The notes beneath the pieces are model-generated. The model saw only the letters and a program-made list of their open reading frames with translations, did no database searches and had not been told where the DNA came from. Below are positions 15,722 to 24,725 of a stretch of 41,654 nt of DNA, one piece after another (the first letter of the stretch is position 1; each line of letters opens with the position of its first letter). A program made the translations under genes and the position numbers. This DNA comes from Saprospiraceae bacterium (GTDB taxonomy: Bacteria; Bacteroidota; Bacteroidia; Chitinophagales; Saprospiraceae), in the NCBI GenBank assembly GCA_020629615.1, contig JAHDCZ010000016.1, forward strand, positions 1 to 41,654, in the 5' to 3' direction.

Positions 15722-17011
15722 ATGAAAAACGGAGTCTTTAAAATTGTATTGTTATGCTTCATGTTTTTGAGCTTAAATACGAGTCTAAAAGCAGCTTACA
15801 TCTTTATACCGATGGATCATGAAAGTCAAACCAATCATTTAAAAGCCTACGGAATTACCTATTGGGTTTTAGAAAATGGCTTGGAAGCTTATTGGTTACT
15901 CAATTATCAGGGTGGTAGTTTTGCGTTTAAACACAATGAATTGATTGAAGCGGAATGTAAAGTGAGAGGCGTAAAGTACAAGGTAATCGCCGATGCAAAG
16001 TTTATCGGAATACGCGAGGAAATTGCTGATCCAGAAATGAACCAAGAAGTAATCAAACTGGAAAAGGCTCCCAAAATTGCGGTTTACACGCCAAGTTTTA
16101 ATTCCAAAGGAGAACAAATACAGCCTTGGGATGACGCCGTTACTTTGGTATTGACCTATGCCGAAATTCCTTACGATCAAGTCTATGATCGAGAGGTCCT
16201 GGAGGATAAATTGGCGGAGTACGATTGGTTGCATTTACACCATGAAGATTTTACCGGCCAATATGGAAAATTTTATGCCTCACAAGGGAATAAACCTTGG
16301 TATAGAGAAAATCAAAGAAGGATGGAAGATCTAGCCAAAGGATTAGGTTTTGAAAAAGTATCACAACTCAAATTAGCAGTAGTCAAAAAAATCAAAGAAT
16401 ACGTTTCTGGCGGAGGGTTTATGTTTGCTATGTGTAGTGCGACTGATACATATGATATTGCTTTGGCGGCAGAAGGCTTGGATATCTGTCACCAAGTTTA
16501 TGACGGTGATTCTGCGGATAAAACAGCTCAAGAAAAATTGGATATGGATCAAACTTTTGCCTTCAAAGATTTTAAACTTAGGACCAATCATCTAGAATAT
16601 GAGTTTTCAACCATTGATCATCGTAAGAGAAATATTAAAGCCGATAACGATTATTTTACGCTATTTGATTTTTCTGCCAAATGGGATCCAGTACCAACCA
16701 TGTTGACTCAAAATCATACACGTACCGTCAAGGGATTTATGGGACAAACCACAGCATACGAAAAAAGTATGATCAAGTCTGAGGTGCTCGTTATGGGTGA
16801 AACCAAATCAATTAACGAGGCAAGATACATTCACGGAGAATATGGTTTTGGACAATGGACTTTTTACGGAGGACACGATCCAGAAGATTACCGTCATTAT
16901 GTGGGTGATCCCGAAACGGATTTAAACTTACACCCTACATCTCCAGGATATCGATTGATTCTAAACAATGTTTTGTTTCCTGCAGCCAAGAAAAAGAAAA
17001 GAAAGACATAG
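15722..17011 (+). CDS. Secreted amidotransferase-like protein (annotated asparagine synthetase B)
   Basis: 429 aa with a signal peptide (about 1-24). It resembles proteins that pipelines label asparagine synthetase B in Bacteroidota. However, it lacks the N-terminal catalytic Cys at position 2 and the ATP-pyrophosphatase PP-loop of true AsnB, and it is exported. What is visible is a class-I glutamine-amidotransferase/ThuA-like fold: YVSGGGFMFAMCSATDTYDIAL (about 221-242) has a Cys in a nucleophile-elbow-like turn. HHEDFTGQYGKFY and the C-terminal GQWTFYGGHDPEDYRHYVGDP carry conserved His/Asp. The function is unknown and the AsnB name is probably wrong. A strong terminator follows. Confidence 0.75.
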   Translation: MKNGVFKIVLLCFMFLSLNTSLKAAYIFIPMDHESQTNHLKAYGITYWVLENGLEAYWLLNYQGGSFAFKHNELIEAECKVRGVKYKVIADAKFIGIREEIADPEMNQEVIKLEKAPKIAVYTPSFNSKGEQIQPWDDAVTLVLTYAEIPYDQVYDREVLEDKLAEYDWLHLHHEDFTGQYGKFYASQGNKPWYRENQRRMEDLAKGLGFEKVSQLKLAVVKKIKEYVSGGGFMFAMCSATDTYDIALAAEGLDICHQVYDGDSADKTAQEKLDMDQTFAFKDFKLRTNHLEYEFSTIDHRKRNIKADNDYFTLFDFSAKWDPVPTMLTQNHTRTVKGFMGQTTAYEKSMIKSEVLVMGETKSINEARYIHGEYGFGQWTFYGGHDPEDYRHYVGDPETDLNLHPTSPGYRLILNNVLFPAAKKKKRKT

Positions 17012-17027
17012 CAATTTTTAGATTGTT

Positions 17028-17048
17028 CTTTTGCGACTTTCGTCGAAT
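17028..17048 (+). repeat. TTTC-loop hairpin repeat, copy 4 (left flank of hydrolase/ABC cassette)
   Basis: CGAC-TTTC-GTCG hairpin followed by GAATGAGG. The 21 nt are identical to 20090-20110, in the same orientation, 3.06 kb away. It belongs to the same hairpin family as 5574-5596 and 10811-10830. Confidence 0.8.
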
Positions 17049-17052
17049 GAGG

Positions 17053-17092
17053 AAAAGCATGAATTACGTTCAGTTGTAATTCATGCTTTTTT
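17053..17092 (+). terminator. Intrinsic terminator after asparagine synthetase B-like gene
   Basis: Perfect 15-bp stem, AAAAGCATGAATTAC (17053-17067) with GTAATTCATGCTTTT (17076-17090), loop GTTCAGTT, ending in a TTTTTT run. It lies 41 nt after the stop codon. It may work in both directions, since the 5' arm begins with AAAA. Confidence 0.9.
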
Positions 17093-17205
17093 ATTCCTAA
17101 TTGCCAAGCTTTATTCTGCTATTGGTAGAGGAAGTTTTTAATCTTGTCTATATTCTTCTACCAAATATGACTATGTAAATAGCTTTACCAAAAAAAATAT
17201 ACCCA

Positions 17206-18378
17206 GTGTACCACCTAACAAAACAATTTATCTATGTCCTCGCAATAAGTTCTATATGGAGTTGCCAAAGTGGTGTAGACATAAATCGACCCTTGAAAAG
17301 CCATGCTGAAGTGTTTCAACAACTTCTTGAAGAAAATCTTGAAGGACCTGGAAACGATAATCTTGGTACAAGTATGACAGTGATTGCCTCAGACCTTGAT
17401 CTTCATTGGTCAGGATCGGTCGGGTTTCATTCCAAGGACAAAAAAAATAAACTTCTTCCGCAACAAGCTTTTAGGATCGCCAGTGTCACAAAAACTTTTG
17501 TCGCCGCCACGATCCTAAGAATGGAAGAAGAAAATTTACTTCGTTTGGATGATCCGATATCAAAATATATCGATACCATTTTTATCGAAATGCTACGCGA
17601 TGATGGGTATCAAGTTGATCAAATTCTTATTCATCAATGTCTGACAAACACTAGCAGCCTTTTTAATTATGCCCAAGGAGGAAAATCATACCTAGATCGA
17701 GTTTTCAATGATCCTAAAAACGTATGGGACCGAAAACAACAAATTGAACACGCTATTGAGTTTGGTACCCCCGTTGGAGAGCCTGGAGACGTTTATCATT
17801 ATTCGGATACTGGCTTTATACTTCTAGGACATATCATCGAAAAAATTAGTGGGGAACACTACGGTGCCATGATGAGGTCATTGTTAAAGTTTGATGGACT
17901 CGATTTAAATAGTACCTGGCTAGAACGTTTAGAAGAAATTCCTGACAGTAATTTGTCCTTTGTACCAAGATATTATGACGGAGAAGATTATACTCATTTG
18001 GACCCTTCGGTTGATTTATTTGGAGGTGGAGGATTAATGTCTACCACGATTGATTTGGCTCATTTTCTAGATGCTCTATTTAATGGACAGGTTTTCAATG
18101 AACCCAGTACTTTGAATAAAATGATTGCAGAAGTTCAATATGGTCCAGACTACCATCCTCATGAGGACAAAAAATATTTGGATTATCGAAAGGGCCTATA
18201 CCGCATTTCAATTTATGGAATGGATGCTTTTATGCATAGTGGATTTTGGGGAACCAAATTTATTCATGTGCCAGATATCAATATCACCATCGCCGTTGAT
18301 GCCCTAGATGGAAGTACTGATCGATTACTTAAAAAAGTCATACTCTATTTAAAAAAAGCAAAAGATCAGAATCCATGA
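17206..18378 (+). CDS. Serine hydrolase lipoprotein, beta-lactamase/DD-peptidase family
   Basis: 390 aa. A class C beta-lactamase-like penicillin-recognising hydrolase. It has S93-V-T-K96 in RIASVTKTFVAATIL (nucleophile and general base), Y199-S-D in HYSDTGFILLGHII, and H344-S-G in AFMHSGFWG as the third motif. The GTG start at 17206 gives a lipoprotein signal peptide ending IWSC (Cys20). The first ATG, 56 codons later, would delete the signal, and an in-frame TAA lies upstream at 17176. The likely place is the periplasmic or outer face of the envelope, cleaving or transferring D-amino peptides, though esterase activity is possible. Its stop overlaps the ABC ATPase start by 4 nt (ATGA), so the three genes form one operon. 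Confidence 0.88.
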   Translation: MYHLTKQFIYVLAISSIWSCQSGVDINRPLKSHAEVFQQLLEENLEGPGNDNLGTSMTVIASDLDLHWSGSVGFHSKDKKNKLLPQQAFRIASVTKTFVAATILRMEEENLLRLDDPISKYIDTIFIEMLRDDGYQVDQILIHQCLTNTSSLFNYAQGGKSYLDRVFNDPKNVWDRKQQIEHAIEFGTPVGEPGDVYHYSDTGFILLGHIIEKISGEHYGAMMRSLLKFDGLDLNSTWLERLEEIPDSNLSFVPRYYDGEDYTHLDPSVDLFGGGGLMSTTIDLAHFLDALFNGQVFNEPSTLNKMIAEVQYGPDYHPHEDKKYLDYRKGLYRISIYGMDAFMHSGFWGTKFIHVPDINITIAVDALDGSTDRLLKKVILYLKKAKDQNP

Positions 18379-19289
18379 ATGAAGCACATATCAAAATAAT
18401 AGATTTGAATTTTGGTTACAAGAAATCTAAACCAATCATCGAGAATCTCAATATGAATATTCCCAAAGGATCGATTTATGGATTTTTAGGAAGAAATGGG
18501 GCGGGAAAGACCACAACGATTAGAAATATGTTAGGACTTTTAAAGCCTAATTCTGGTTCTATCCTCTTTGGAGGAAAACCAGTTGCAGAACATAGTGGTG
18601 ACTTGTTTCGGAAAGTCGGCAGCCTCATAGAAAATCCTTCAATTTATGAACATCTTTCTGGGATAGATAACCTTAGACTTGTTTGTAAATATTTTTCGAT
18701 CCCATCATATAAGATCTCCATTGTCTTGGAAAAGGTCGGCTTGACCCATGCAGCTACGATGAAATCGAAAAAGTATTCCACAGGCATGAAACAACGTCTT
18801 GGTCTTGCCATGGCTTTGATTCATGACCCAGAATTACTCGTTTTAGACGAACCCATAAGAGGTCTCGATCCTTCAGGTATTCAAGAAATCAGACAATTAA
18901 TTTTAAATATCAACGCAGATGGCACGACCGTTTTACTTTCAAGTCATATCCTAAGTGAAATAGAAAAATTAGTTAGCCATGTTGGCATCTTGAATAATGG
19001 AATGCTAAGTTTTGAAGGAACATATCAAGAGCTGATGAATCATATAAACTCATCGACTCGATTATTGATCCGATCAAAAAATCAAGAAGCACTTTTTAAT
19101 TATTTACAAGACAAAAAAGAAATAGCAAGATTGGATTCGTGGATTGCAGTTTCAAACATCAACGATAGCGAAACCGCTCAGTTAATTAAAGAACTTTCCA
19201 ACAAAGATTTTGATGTTTATGAATTTAAAAAAGAAAGCAATAACCTAGAAAGTATTTTTTTAGGAAGCTCTAATCTTAATCTTAATTAG
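18375..19289 (+). CDS. ABC exporter ATP-binding protein (BcrA/LanF-like)
   Basis: 304 aa. ATPase of an ABC-2 exporter. Walker A (GRNGAGKTT, about 39-47), Q-loop region (VGSLIENPSIYEHLSG), signature YSTGMKQRLGLAMAL, Walker B VLDEPIRGLDPSG and the H-loop (LLSSHIL) are intact. The pattern is that of bacitracin or lantibiotic self-protection transporters and of general multidrug ABC-2 ATPases; the C-terminal accessory region (about 220-304) is typical. It starts by ATGA overlap with the hydrolase gene and ends 1 nt before the permease start. Confidence 0.92.
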   Translation: MNEAHIKIIDLNFGYKKSKPIIENLNMNIPKGSIYGFLGRNGAGKTTTIRNMLGLLKPNSGSILFGGKPVAEHSGDLFRKVGSLIENPSIYEHLSGIDNLRLVCKYFSIPSYKISIVLEKVGLTHAATMKSKKYSTGMKQRLGLAMALIHDPELLVLDEPIRGLDPSGIQEIRQLILNINADGTTVLLSSHILSEIEKLVSHVGILNNGMLSFEGTYQELMNHINSSTRLLIRSKNQEALFNYLQDKKEIARLDSWIAVSNINDSETAQLIKELSNKDFDVYEFKKESNNLESIFLGSSNLNLN

Positions 19290-19290
19290 T

Positions 19291-20079
19291 ATGAAGACAG
19301 TTTTACAAGCAGAGTGGATTAAGATGAAATCAACTCCATTCTTTTATTTAATCGTTGTGGCTTGCATGATTATTCCATTTTTCATGTTTGTGCCGCTTTA
19401 CTTTGATGTACATAATAAAGTAGATTTAAATCGTAATCCTTGGGATTTACACTTTACGGGGTTATTTGCCATTTTTGCTGTATTTATTATTACTCCTTTG
19501 ATCATTCTAATGACAAGTATTTCCGACTATGTGGAGCATCAAGCTAAGTCCAATAAATATAGATATTGCACTCCCATAACGCGTGCTCAATTTTATTTTG
19601 GGAAAGCACTTTTTCTGGTTTTATCTACCATTTTGGCGTTTATCTTTCTTCCTATAATTGGATGGATCTCTGGCTTTATTATCAATACATTCCTTCCTGA
19701 ATACGAGTACAATTATTATTCTGCTGACTTATTAACGCGATTCTCTTTCATGAAAAGGATCTTTATTGCTTGTTTGGGTATCATAGGTATTCAATATTTC
19801 TTAGGTACTTTATTTAGACACTTTATTGTTCCTTTGGGCATTGGAATCATGGGCACAGTGGTTTCTTTTATACTTGCAGCGTTGAATTCTCCTCTTTCGA
19901 CATGGATGCCTTACGATTATCCCTTAATCGTAAATGATCTTAAAATGTTCAAGAATAAGCAGAACACCGAACTGTTAGGTGATGTTTTAAGCAAAGTAGA
20001 GTTGCTGAGTATTTTGGTGTTCTTTACATTTCTTTGTCTAGGCTGGATCATTGAACGCCGAAGAAATATAAGTGAATAA
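19291..20079 (+). CDS. ABC-2 type permease (lantibiotic-immunity-like)
   Basis: 262 aa with about six membrane helices. A short cytoplasmic N-terminus (MKTVLQAEWIKMKST) is typical of ABC-2 permeases of the LanE/BcrB type. It ends with a last helix and Arg-rich tail (GWIIERRRNISE). It forms the membrane part of the exporter with the preceding ATPase. Together with the serine hydrolase this looks like an antibiotic- or peptide-resistance or signalling unit, but the substrate is unknown. No two-component regulator gene is next to it. Confidence 0.88.
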   Translation: MKTVLQAEWIKMKSTPFFYLIVVACMIIPFFMFVPLYFDVHNKVDLNRNPWDLHFTGLFAIFAVFIITPLIILMTSISDYVEHQAKSNKYRYCTPITRAQFYFGKALFLVLSTILAFIFLPIIGWISGFIINTFLPEYEYNYYSADLLTRFSFMKRIFIACLGIIGIQYFLGTLFRHFIVPLGIGIMGTVVSFILAALNSPLSTWMPYDYPLIVNDLKMFKNKQNTELLGDVLSKVELLSILVFFTFLCLGWIIERRRNISE

Positions 20080-20089
20080 TTAGCTATTA

Positions 20090-20110
20090 CTTTTGCGACT
20101 TTCGTCGAAT
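20090..20110 (+). repeat. TTTC-loop hairpin repeat, copy 5 (right flank of hydrolase/ABC cassette)
   Basis: Identical to 17028-17048 over 21 nt in direct orientation, and followed by AGGAAA as in the first copy (there with one extra G). It lies 11 nt after the permease stop codon. Confidence 0.8.
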
Positions 20111-20159
20111 AGGAAAGTAGATGACGTCAAGTAATTACTCTCACGTAATGTAGAGCAAG

Positions 20160-20191
20160 ATACTAAGTACTCCATACTAGGTACTTAGTAT
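20160..20191. terminator. Inverted repeat between convergent genes, possible bidirectional terminator
   Basis: Perfect 11-bp stem, ATACTAAGTAC (20160-20170) with GTACTTAGTAT (20181-20191), and a 10-nt loop. It sits between the ends of the ABC permease and the metalloprotease genes. No T-run follows on either strand, so intrinsic termination is only likely, not certain. Confidence 0.5.
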
Positions 20192-20195
20192 AAAG

Positions 20196-23100
20196 TTAGT
20201 GTTGTACTACAAATTTGTGAAATTTAGAATTTCTTGTTCCCTTAATCTGTAATACATAAACTGCTCCAGAGTAATCTACCAATTGAATGTTGAAGGTGTT
20301 ACTTCCTCGTTCTGCTTGCCTAGTCACCACTCCAATGTATTGACCGATCGCATCAAAAGTGTGAAACTCAATTTCTTGTGCTCCATTCGATATTAAATCA
20401 ACCTGAAACATCCCATTGTTTGGATTGGGATAGATTGCTGTACTATCAATTATGAAGTTATCAACAATATCATCCAATCTGATTTCAACACTTGCCTCCG
20501 CCATGCAACCATTCGCATCCAGAATGTAAACGGTATACTCCCCAGCAGGAAGCTTATTAAAGGCAGCGCTGTTTTGATAGTTTGTTCCGTCAATTGAATA
20601 CTGAAAAGGAGCAGTCCCTCCATTGATTGAAATTACTTCAAACGAACCCATTTCATTTCCTTTATCGTTTTCACTGATAATTTCTCCCACAGCGATTTCT
20701 GGCGCATTTTCAATTTCAAAATTGGTAGACGCTGTACAAGCATTTAGATCGGTCACCAATACATTGTATAGCCCTTCTTCTAAATTGTCAAACATTCCAG
20801 TATTGTTATTTTCTTCGCCGATTAATTCATAATCGAAAGAGCCATTGCCACCATTTGCAATGATATTTACACTGCCTAAGCTTACATTGGGACAGGGGTT
20901 ATTGATAATATTTGAGATGTCAATTGAAATTTCATCCGGTTGGGTTACAGGTATTTCAACACTTATTTGACAATCATTTGCGTCATTTATTATCACCGTA
21001 TACGTGTCCGCTGATAAATTGTCAAATTCTCCAGATGTATTACTATTGCCATTGACCTCGTAAGTGAAATTTCCCACTCCGCCAGTTCCATTAAGCATGA
21101 TTGAACCATCGGTTGAACCAAAACAACTAGTGGGATTAGATGTACTATTCAATAAGCTGATTTCATTCGGACTATCCACATCCACAGAAAAACTCTCGGT
21201 GCAACCATTATCATCTTGTACTAATACAACATTGGCCCCAGCCGAAACATTATCAAAAACACCTGTTGAATTGGTATTCCCATTTAAGGTATAGCTAAAG
21301 TTTCCTGCCCCTCCATTGACATTAATTTCAATACTCCCATCATTGGTATTAAAACAAGAAGTTGGAGTTGAATTAGAATTCAATAGTTCTATGACGTCGG
21401 GAGCTCCTACACTTACACTCAAAGGAGATGACACAGAGCATCCGTTGCTATCCATCACGTCAATCGTGTAGTTACCCGTTCCTAATCCGCTAAATTCACC
21501 ACTTGCATTCGATAGCATCCCAAGGGTATAGGTGTAATCTCCGTTTCCTCCGTTGGCAACTACACTTACTATTCCATCGGAGGTGTTGTTACAGCTAGTG
21601 TTTTCCGTATTAATAAGATCTAATGAAATTTCATCAGGTTGATTAATGGTAAAGCTCACAACCGTAATACAATTTTCTTCGTCTGTAATCGAAACCATAT
21701 AGTTATCTGCTTCTAAGTTTTCGAAAAAACCAGTATTGTTTTCTACACCATTCAGTTCGTAACTCAGATTGCCAGTTCCCCCCATTCCTTCAATTTGAAC
21801 ACTACCATTGGCCTCATTAAAACATGCATTGTCCATGATCATACTTGCTTCGCCAGTAATCGAACTAGCAGAAGGAACAACAACATCCATTTCGCTCATG
21901 CAATTATCCATGTCAGTGACGATCACCGAATATGATCCACCTCCTAAATTTTCAAATATGCCCGTATTATTTGTTTCGCCGTTTGCAGTATAAGAATATC
22001 CACCTGCTCCACCATTGGCCTCAGCCACAAAAGAACCGATAGGATCTCCTTCACAATTTGATTGTACAATGTTTGAAAATGTTATCTCGATGGCAGATGG
22101 TTCATCCAAAGATACCATCACACTTGTTGAGCAATTATTACCATCCGATAATATGAGATCAAAGATGCCTGCACTTAGATTAGTAAATTCACCAGTTGAA
22201 TTTACTTGTCCATCTAAATCAAACATATAATTTGAGTTTCCACCAATACCGGAAAAAATAAGCAGACCATCGTTTGCTCCGTTACAGCTGATATCCTGAC
22301 TTCCGTCGAATGAAATATTTAAAATATCAGGCTGATCAACACTTACCATTAATACACTTAGACAACCCAAATCGTCTTGGACCACAACTTGATAGTTATC
22401 CGCAGACAAATTGGAAAATACACCAGAATTTTCAAAATTTACGCCATCCAAGGAATAGGTGTAATTTCCTGCACCACCTGAACCGATCACTTGAATAGAT
22501 CCATCCATCTCACCATTGCAACTTACATCTACGCTTTCCGTTAATGTTAAGGCGAGGGTTGATTCTTGAGGAACCAAAAAATCCATGGTGTTAGTGCACA
22601 TGTTTTCATCTTCGACGATAACGGTATACAGCCCAGAGGTTAATCCATCAAAAAATCCATTGGTATTGCTATTACCATCAACTGTGTAGCTAATCAAACC
22701 ATTCCCACCACTAGCACCAATATTGGCGGTGCCACTATAATCACCAAAGCATTCTACCGAACTGACAGCGTTTATCGTGATTTCTATCGGCGCTGGTTCG
22801 TCTATAGTGATGGGCAAACTCGCCATACATCCCGTATCATCAGTAATCATAAAATTATAACTTCCTGCGGTGAGGTTTTCAAATAATGGAGAGTCCTGTG
22901 TAATTATTCCATTAGAATATTCTACAATAGTCATAGACCCTCCTGTGGAAAGGATTTCAACATTGGTTGTTCCACCGGCGCAGCCAATGGGTTCAATGGG
23001 CTCAGGTACAATGACTAATAAATCTTGTGAGCTTATTTCAAAATCTGCTGTAGTCATGCAATTGTTGGCATCAGAAATCATCATCGAATACATTCCGTTA

Positions 23101-24725
23101 GGAAGATTTGCGTAATCTCCAATCGATTGTACTTCGCCGTTAAGATCAAAAGTATAATCCGCAGTACCACCACTTGCCGAAACAGAAACAAAGCCATTGG
23201 TTTCTCCAAAGCATACGTTGTTTTCAATTTGATCAATATTGCTCAACAATGTTTCTGGTTCTTCAATGATCACTTGAAGGCTCGCTGTACAATCGTTTAA
23301 ATCTAGCACCGTAAAATTGTACACTCCTCCTGATAAATTAGTAAAAATACCATTTGGTGTATACGGTTCTCCGTCTTTAGAATATTGAAAACCTGCCTGA
23401 CTTCCTCCAGAACCAAATATCTCTGCGATTCCATCAGCCATGCCATTGCAACTGACATTTTGTTGGCCATTAAGTAATAAGAATAATTCAGGAGGTGAAT
23501 TAATAGTGACCAACACATCAACTGATTGACCGCCTGCGTCTTGTACTGTTACCGTATGTACTCCTGCACTAAGGCCAGAAAAGAAATTAGAGCTTTGAAA
23601 TGGACCACCATCTAGAGAGTACTCATAAGGCGTTGTCCCACCTGAAGCATCTATGGTCACTGTGCCAATGTCTTCACCAAAGCAAGTCAAATCAGTTTGG
23701 TTAAGTACGGAAGCTACCAATGGAGTTGTCGCAGAACCACAAGCGGTAGCCGCTGAGTTTTGCAAGCTTGATCGCGAAGTCGATAAGATCGTGTTCATGT
23801 ATGTTCCTTGTCCTACCGTAAATGCATTCATACAGGCATCATTGACGTAATCCATATAATTCATAAACATATCATTGCTTCCGCAGGAACTTTGAGGGTG
23901 CGAAGGACATCCAAAATAATTATCATCTTGTTTAGGAGTATCAGCGATTCCGTCATCTGCTCCACAACCGCTATCTCTCCAAATATGACTTAGTCCAAGG
24001 TAATGACCGATTTCATGGGTAGTTGTCCGACCTAGATCATAAGGTGCACCCGTAGCATAGCCTGGTCCTCCAAAAGTTGTGGTCGCGATGACTGCTCCAT
24101 CTCTCCATGCCGCTGGTAGATTAGTGGTTGTAATGGGACCAACAACATATCCTAATATTCCTGCTCCTGCATCTGGAGTAACCCATATGTTTAAATACAA
24201 ATCTCTATCCCAGGTGGTGGCCATTTTTATAGTACTTTCTCCTGTTGAGCCAAAAGCCATATCAAGATTTGATGCATGTCTAGTAATACCGTCTGTCGGG
24301 TTTCCCATTGGGTCAATGGTCGCCAAACAAAATTCAATATCTGTGTCTCCAGCTGGAAATTCAGCAGGAGTATTGCCCGCGTCAGAATTTGTTCGTCTAA
24401 AATCTTCATTCAAGACTGTAATTTGCGACACTACATGATCATAAGATATGTTTGCACCAGTTCCTTCTGCTTGCCCAGGAGGATGTACGACAATTACATG
24501 AACAGGAATCACAACAGGAGTCATGACTGGGGCCCTAAATTGAGGAGCAGTTTTATAAGACTCTGCAAGTTCTTTTTCGTATTCAGGATGATCCTTCATG
24601 TAATGTTCCATAACAAGGTCAAATCCACATCGATGATTTTTGAGTAAGGTTTTTTGGCCAAGTAATACATTCGCGCTTGACGCGAATAAAAAGATGCATA
24701 GAAGAGAGGAAATAGTTTTAATCAT
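20196..24725 (-). CDS. Secreted M43 metalloprotease with SprB-like repeats and T9SS tail
   Basis: 1509 aa. Signal peptide (about 1-24). A pappalysin-like M43 metalloprotease domain (about 65-330) has the zinc site HEIGHYLGLSH (H237, E238, H241, H247) and a Met-turn MNYMDY (288-293). Residues about 340-1415 hold about 14 SprB-like repeats of 75-80 residues, each with a first Cys (CFG, CNG or similar), Y.LDG, F.NL.AG.Y.V.V.D and a second Cys; the last repeat has lost its first Cys. Residues about 1425-1509 form a type A T9SS sorting domain (AIYPNPNNGMFQVDL). The protein is very acidic and Asn/Asp/Gly-rich. It is probably exported across the outer membrane and attached to the surface, acting as a protease, adhesin or both. 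The sequence for the signal peptide contains a CTTGA-loop hairpin. Confidence 0.92.
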   Translation of the reverse strand: MIKTISSLLCIFLFASSANVLLGQKTLLKNHRCGFDLVMEHYMKDHPEYEKELAESYKTAPQFRAPVMTPVVIPVHVIVVHPPGQAEGTGANISYDHVVSQITVLNEDFRRTNSDAGNTPAEFPAGDTDIEFCLATIDPMGNPTDGITRHASNLDMAFGSTGESTIKMATTWDRDLYLNIWVTPDAGAGILGYVVGPITTTNLPAAWRDGAVIATTTFGGPGYATGAPYDLGRTTTHEIGHYLGLSHIWRDSGCGADDGIADTPKQDDNYFGCPSHPQSSCGSNDMFMNYMDYVNDACMNAFTVGQGTYMNTILSTSRSSLQNSAATACGSATTPLVASVLNQTDLTCFGEDIGTVTIDASGGTTPYEYSLDGGPFQSSNFFSGLSAGVHTVTVQDAGGQSVDVLVTINSPPELFLLLNGQQNVSCNGMADGIAEIFGSGGSQAGFQYSKDGEPYTPNGIFTNLSGGVYNFTVLDLNDCTASLQVIIEEPETLLSNIDQIENNVCFGETNGFVSVSASGGTADYTFDLNGEVQSIGDYANLPNGMYSMMISDANNCMTTADFEISSQDLLVIVPEPIEPIGCAGGTTNVEILSTGGSMTIVEYSNGIITQDSPLFENLTAGSYNFMITDDTGCMASLPITIDEPAPIEITINAVSSVECFGDYSGTANIGASGGNGLISYTVDGNSNTNGFFDGLTSGLYTVIVEDENMCTNTMDFLVPQESTLALTLTESVDVSCNGEMDGSIQVIGSGGAGNYTYSLDGVNFENSGVFSNLSADNYQVVVQDDLGCLSVLMVSVDQPDILNISFDGSQDISCNGANDGLLIFSGIGGNSNYMFDLDGQVNSTGEFTNLSAGIFDLILSDGNNCSTSVMVSLDEPSAIEITFSNIVQSNCEGDPIGSFVAEANGGAGGYSYTANGETNNTGIFENLGGGSYSVIVTDMDNCMSEMDVVVPSASSITGEASMIMDNACFNEANGSVQIEGMGGTGNLSYELNGVENNTGFFENLEADNYMVSITDEENCITVVSFTINQPDEISLDLINTENTSCNNTSDGIVSVVANGGNGDYTYTLGMLSNASGEFSGLGTGNYTIDVMDSNGCSVSSPLSVSVGAPDVIELLNSNSTPTSCFNTNDGSIEINVNGGAGNFSYTLNGNTNSTGVFDNVSAGANVVLVQDDNGCTESFSVDVDSPNEISLLNSTSNPTSCFGSTDGSIMLNGTGGVGNFTYEVNGNSNTSGEFDNLSADTYTVIINDANDCQISVEIPVTQPDEISIDISNIINNPCPNVSLGSVNIIANGGNGSFDYELIGEENNNTGMFDNLEEGLYNVLVTDLNACTASTNFEIENAPEIAVGEIISENDKGNEMGSFEVISINGGTAPFQYSIDGTNYQNSAAFNKLPAGEYTVYILDANGCMAEASVEIRLDDIVDNFIIDSTAIYPNPNNGMFQVDLISNGAQEIEFHTFDAIGQYIGVVTRQAERGSNTFNIQLVDYSGAVYVLQIKGTRNSKFHKFVVQH
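24669..24690 (+). repeat. CTTGA-loop hairpin repeat inside protease signal-peptide sequence, copy 2
   Basis: ATTCGCG-CTTGA-CGCGAAT, a perfect 7-bp stem. Bases 24670-24690 are identical to the reverse complement of 142-162. On the coding strand it encodes FASSAN in the signal peptide of the M43 protease, so it places a stable hairpin about 50 nt into the coding sequence. Confidence 0.7.

Noticed and set aside
20623-24647. Many plus-strand open frames opposite the metalloprotease gene
   Set aside because: They are shadows of a repetitive, biased coding sequence, have no recognisable motifs and overlap a fully intact 1509-aa gene.
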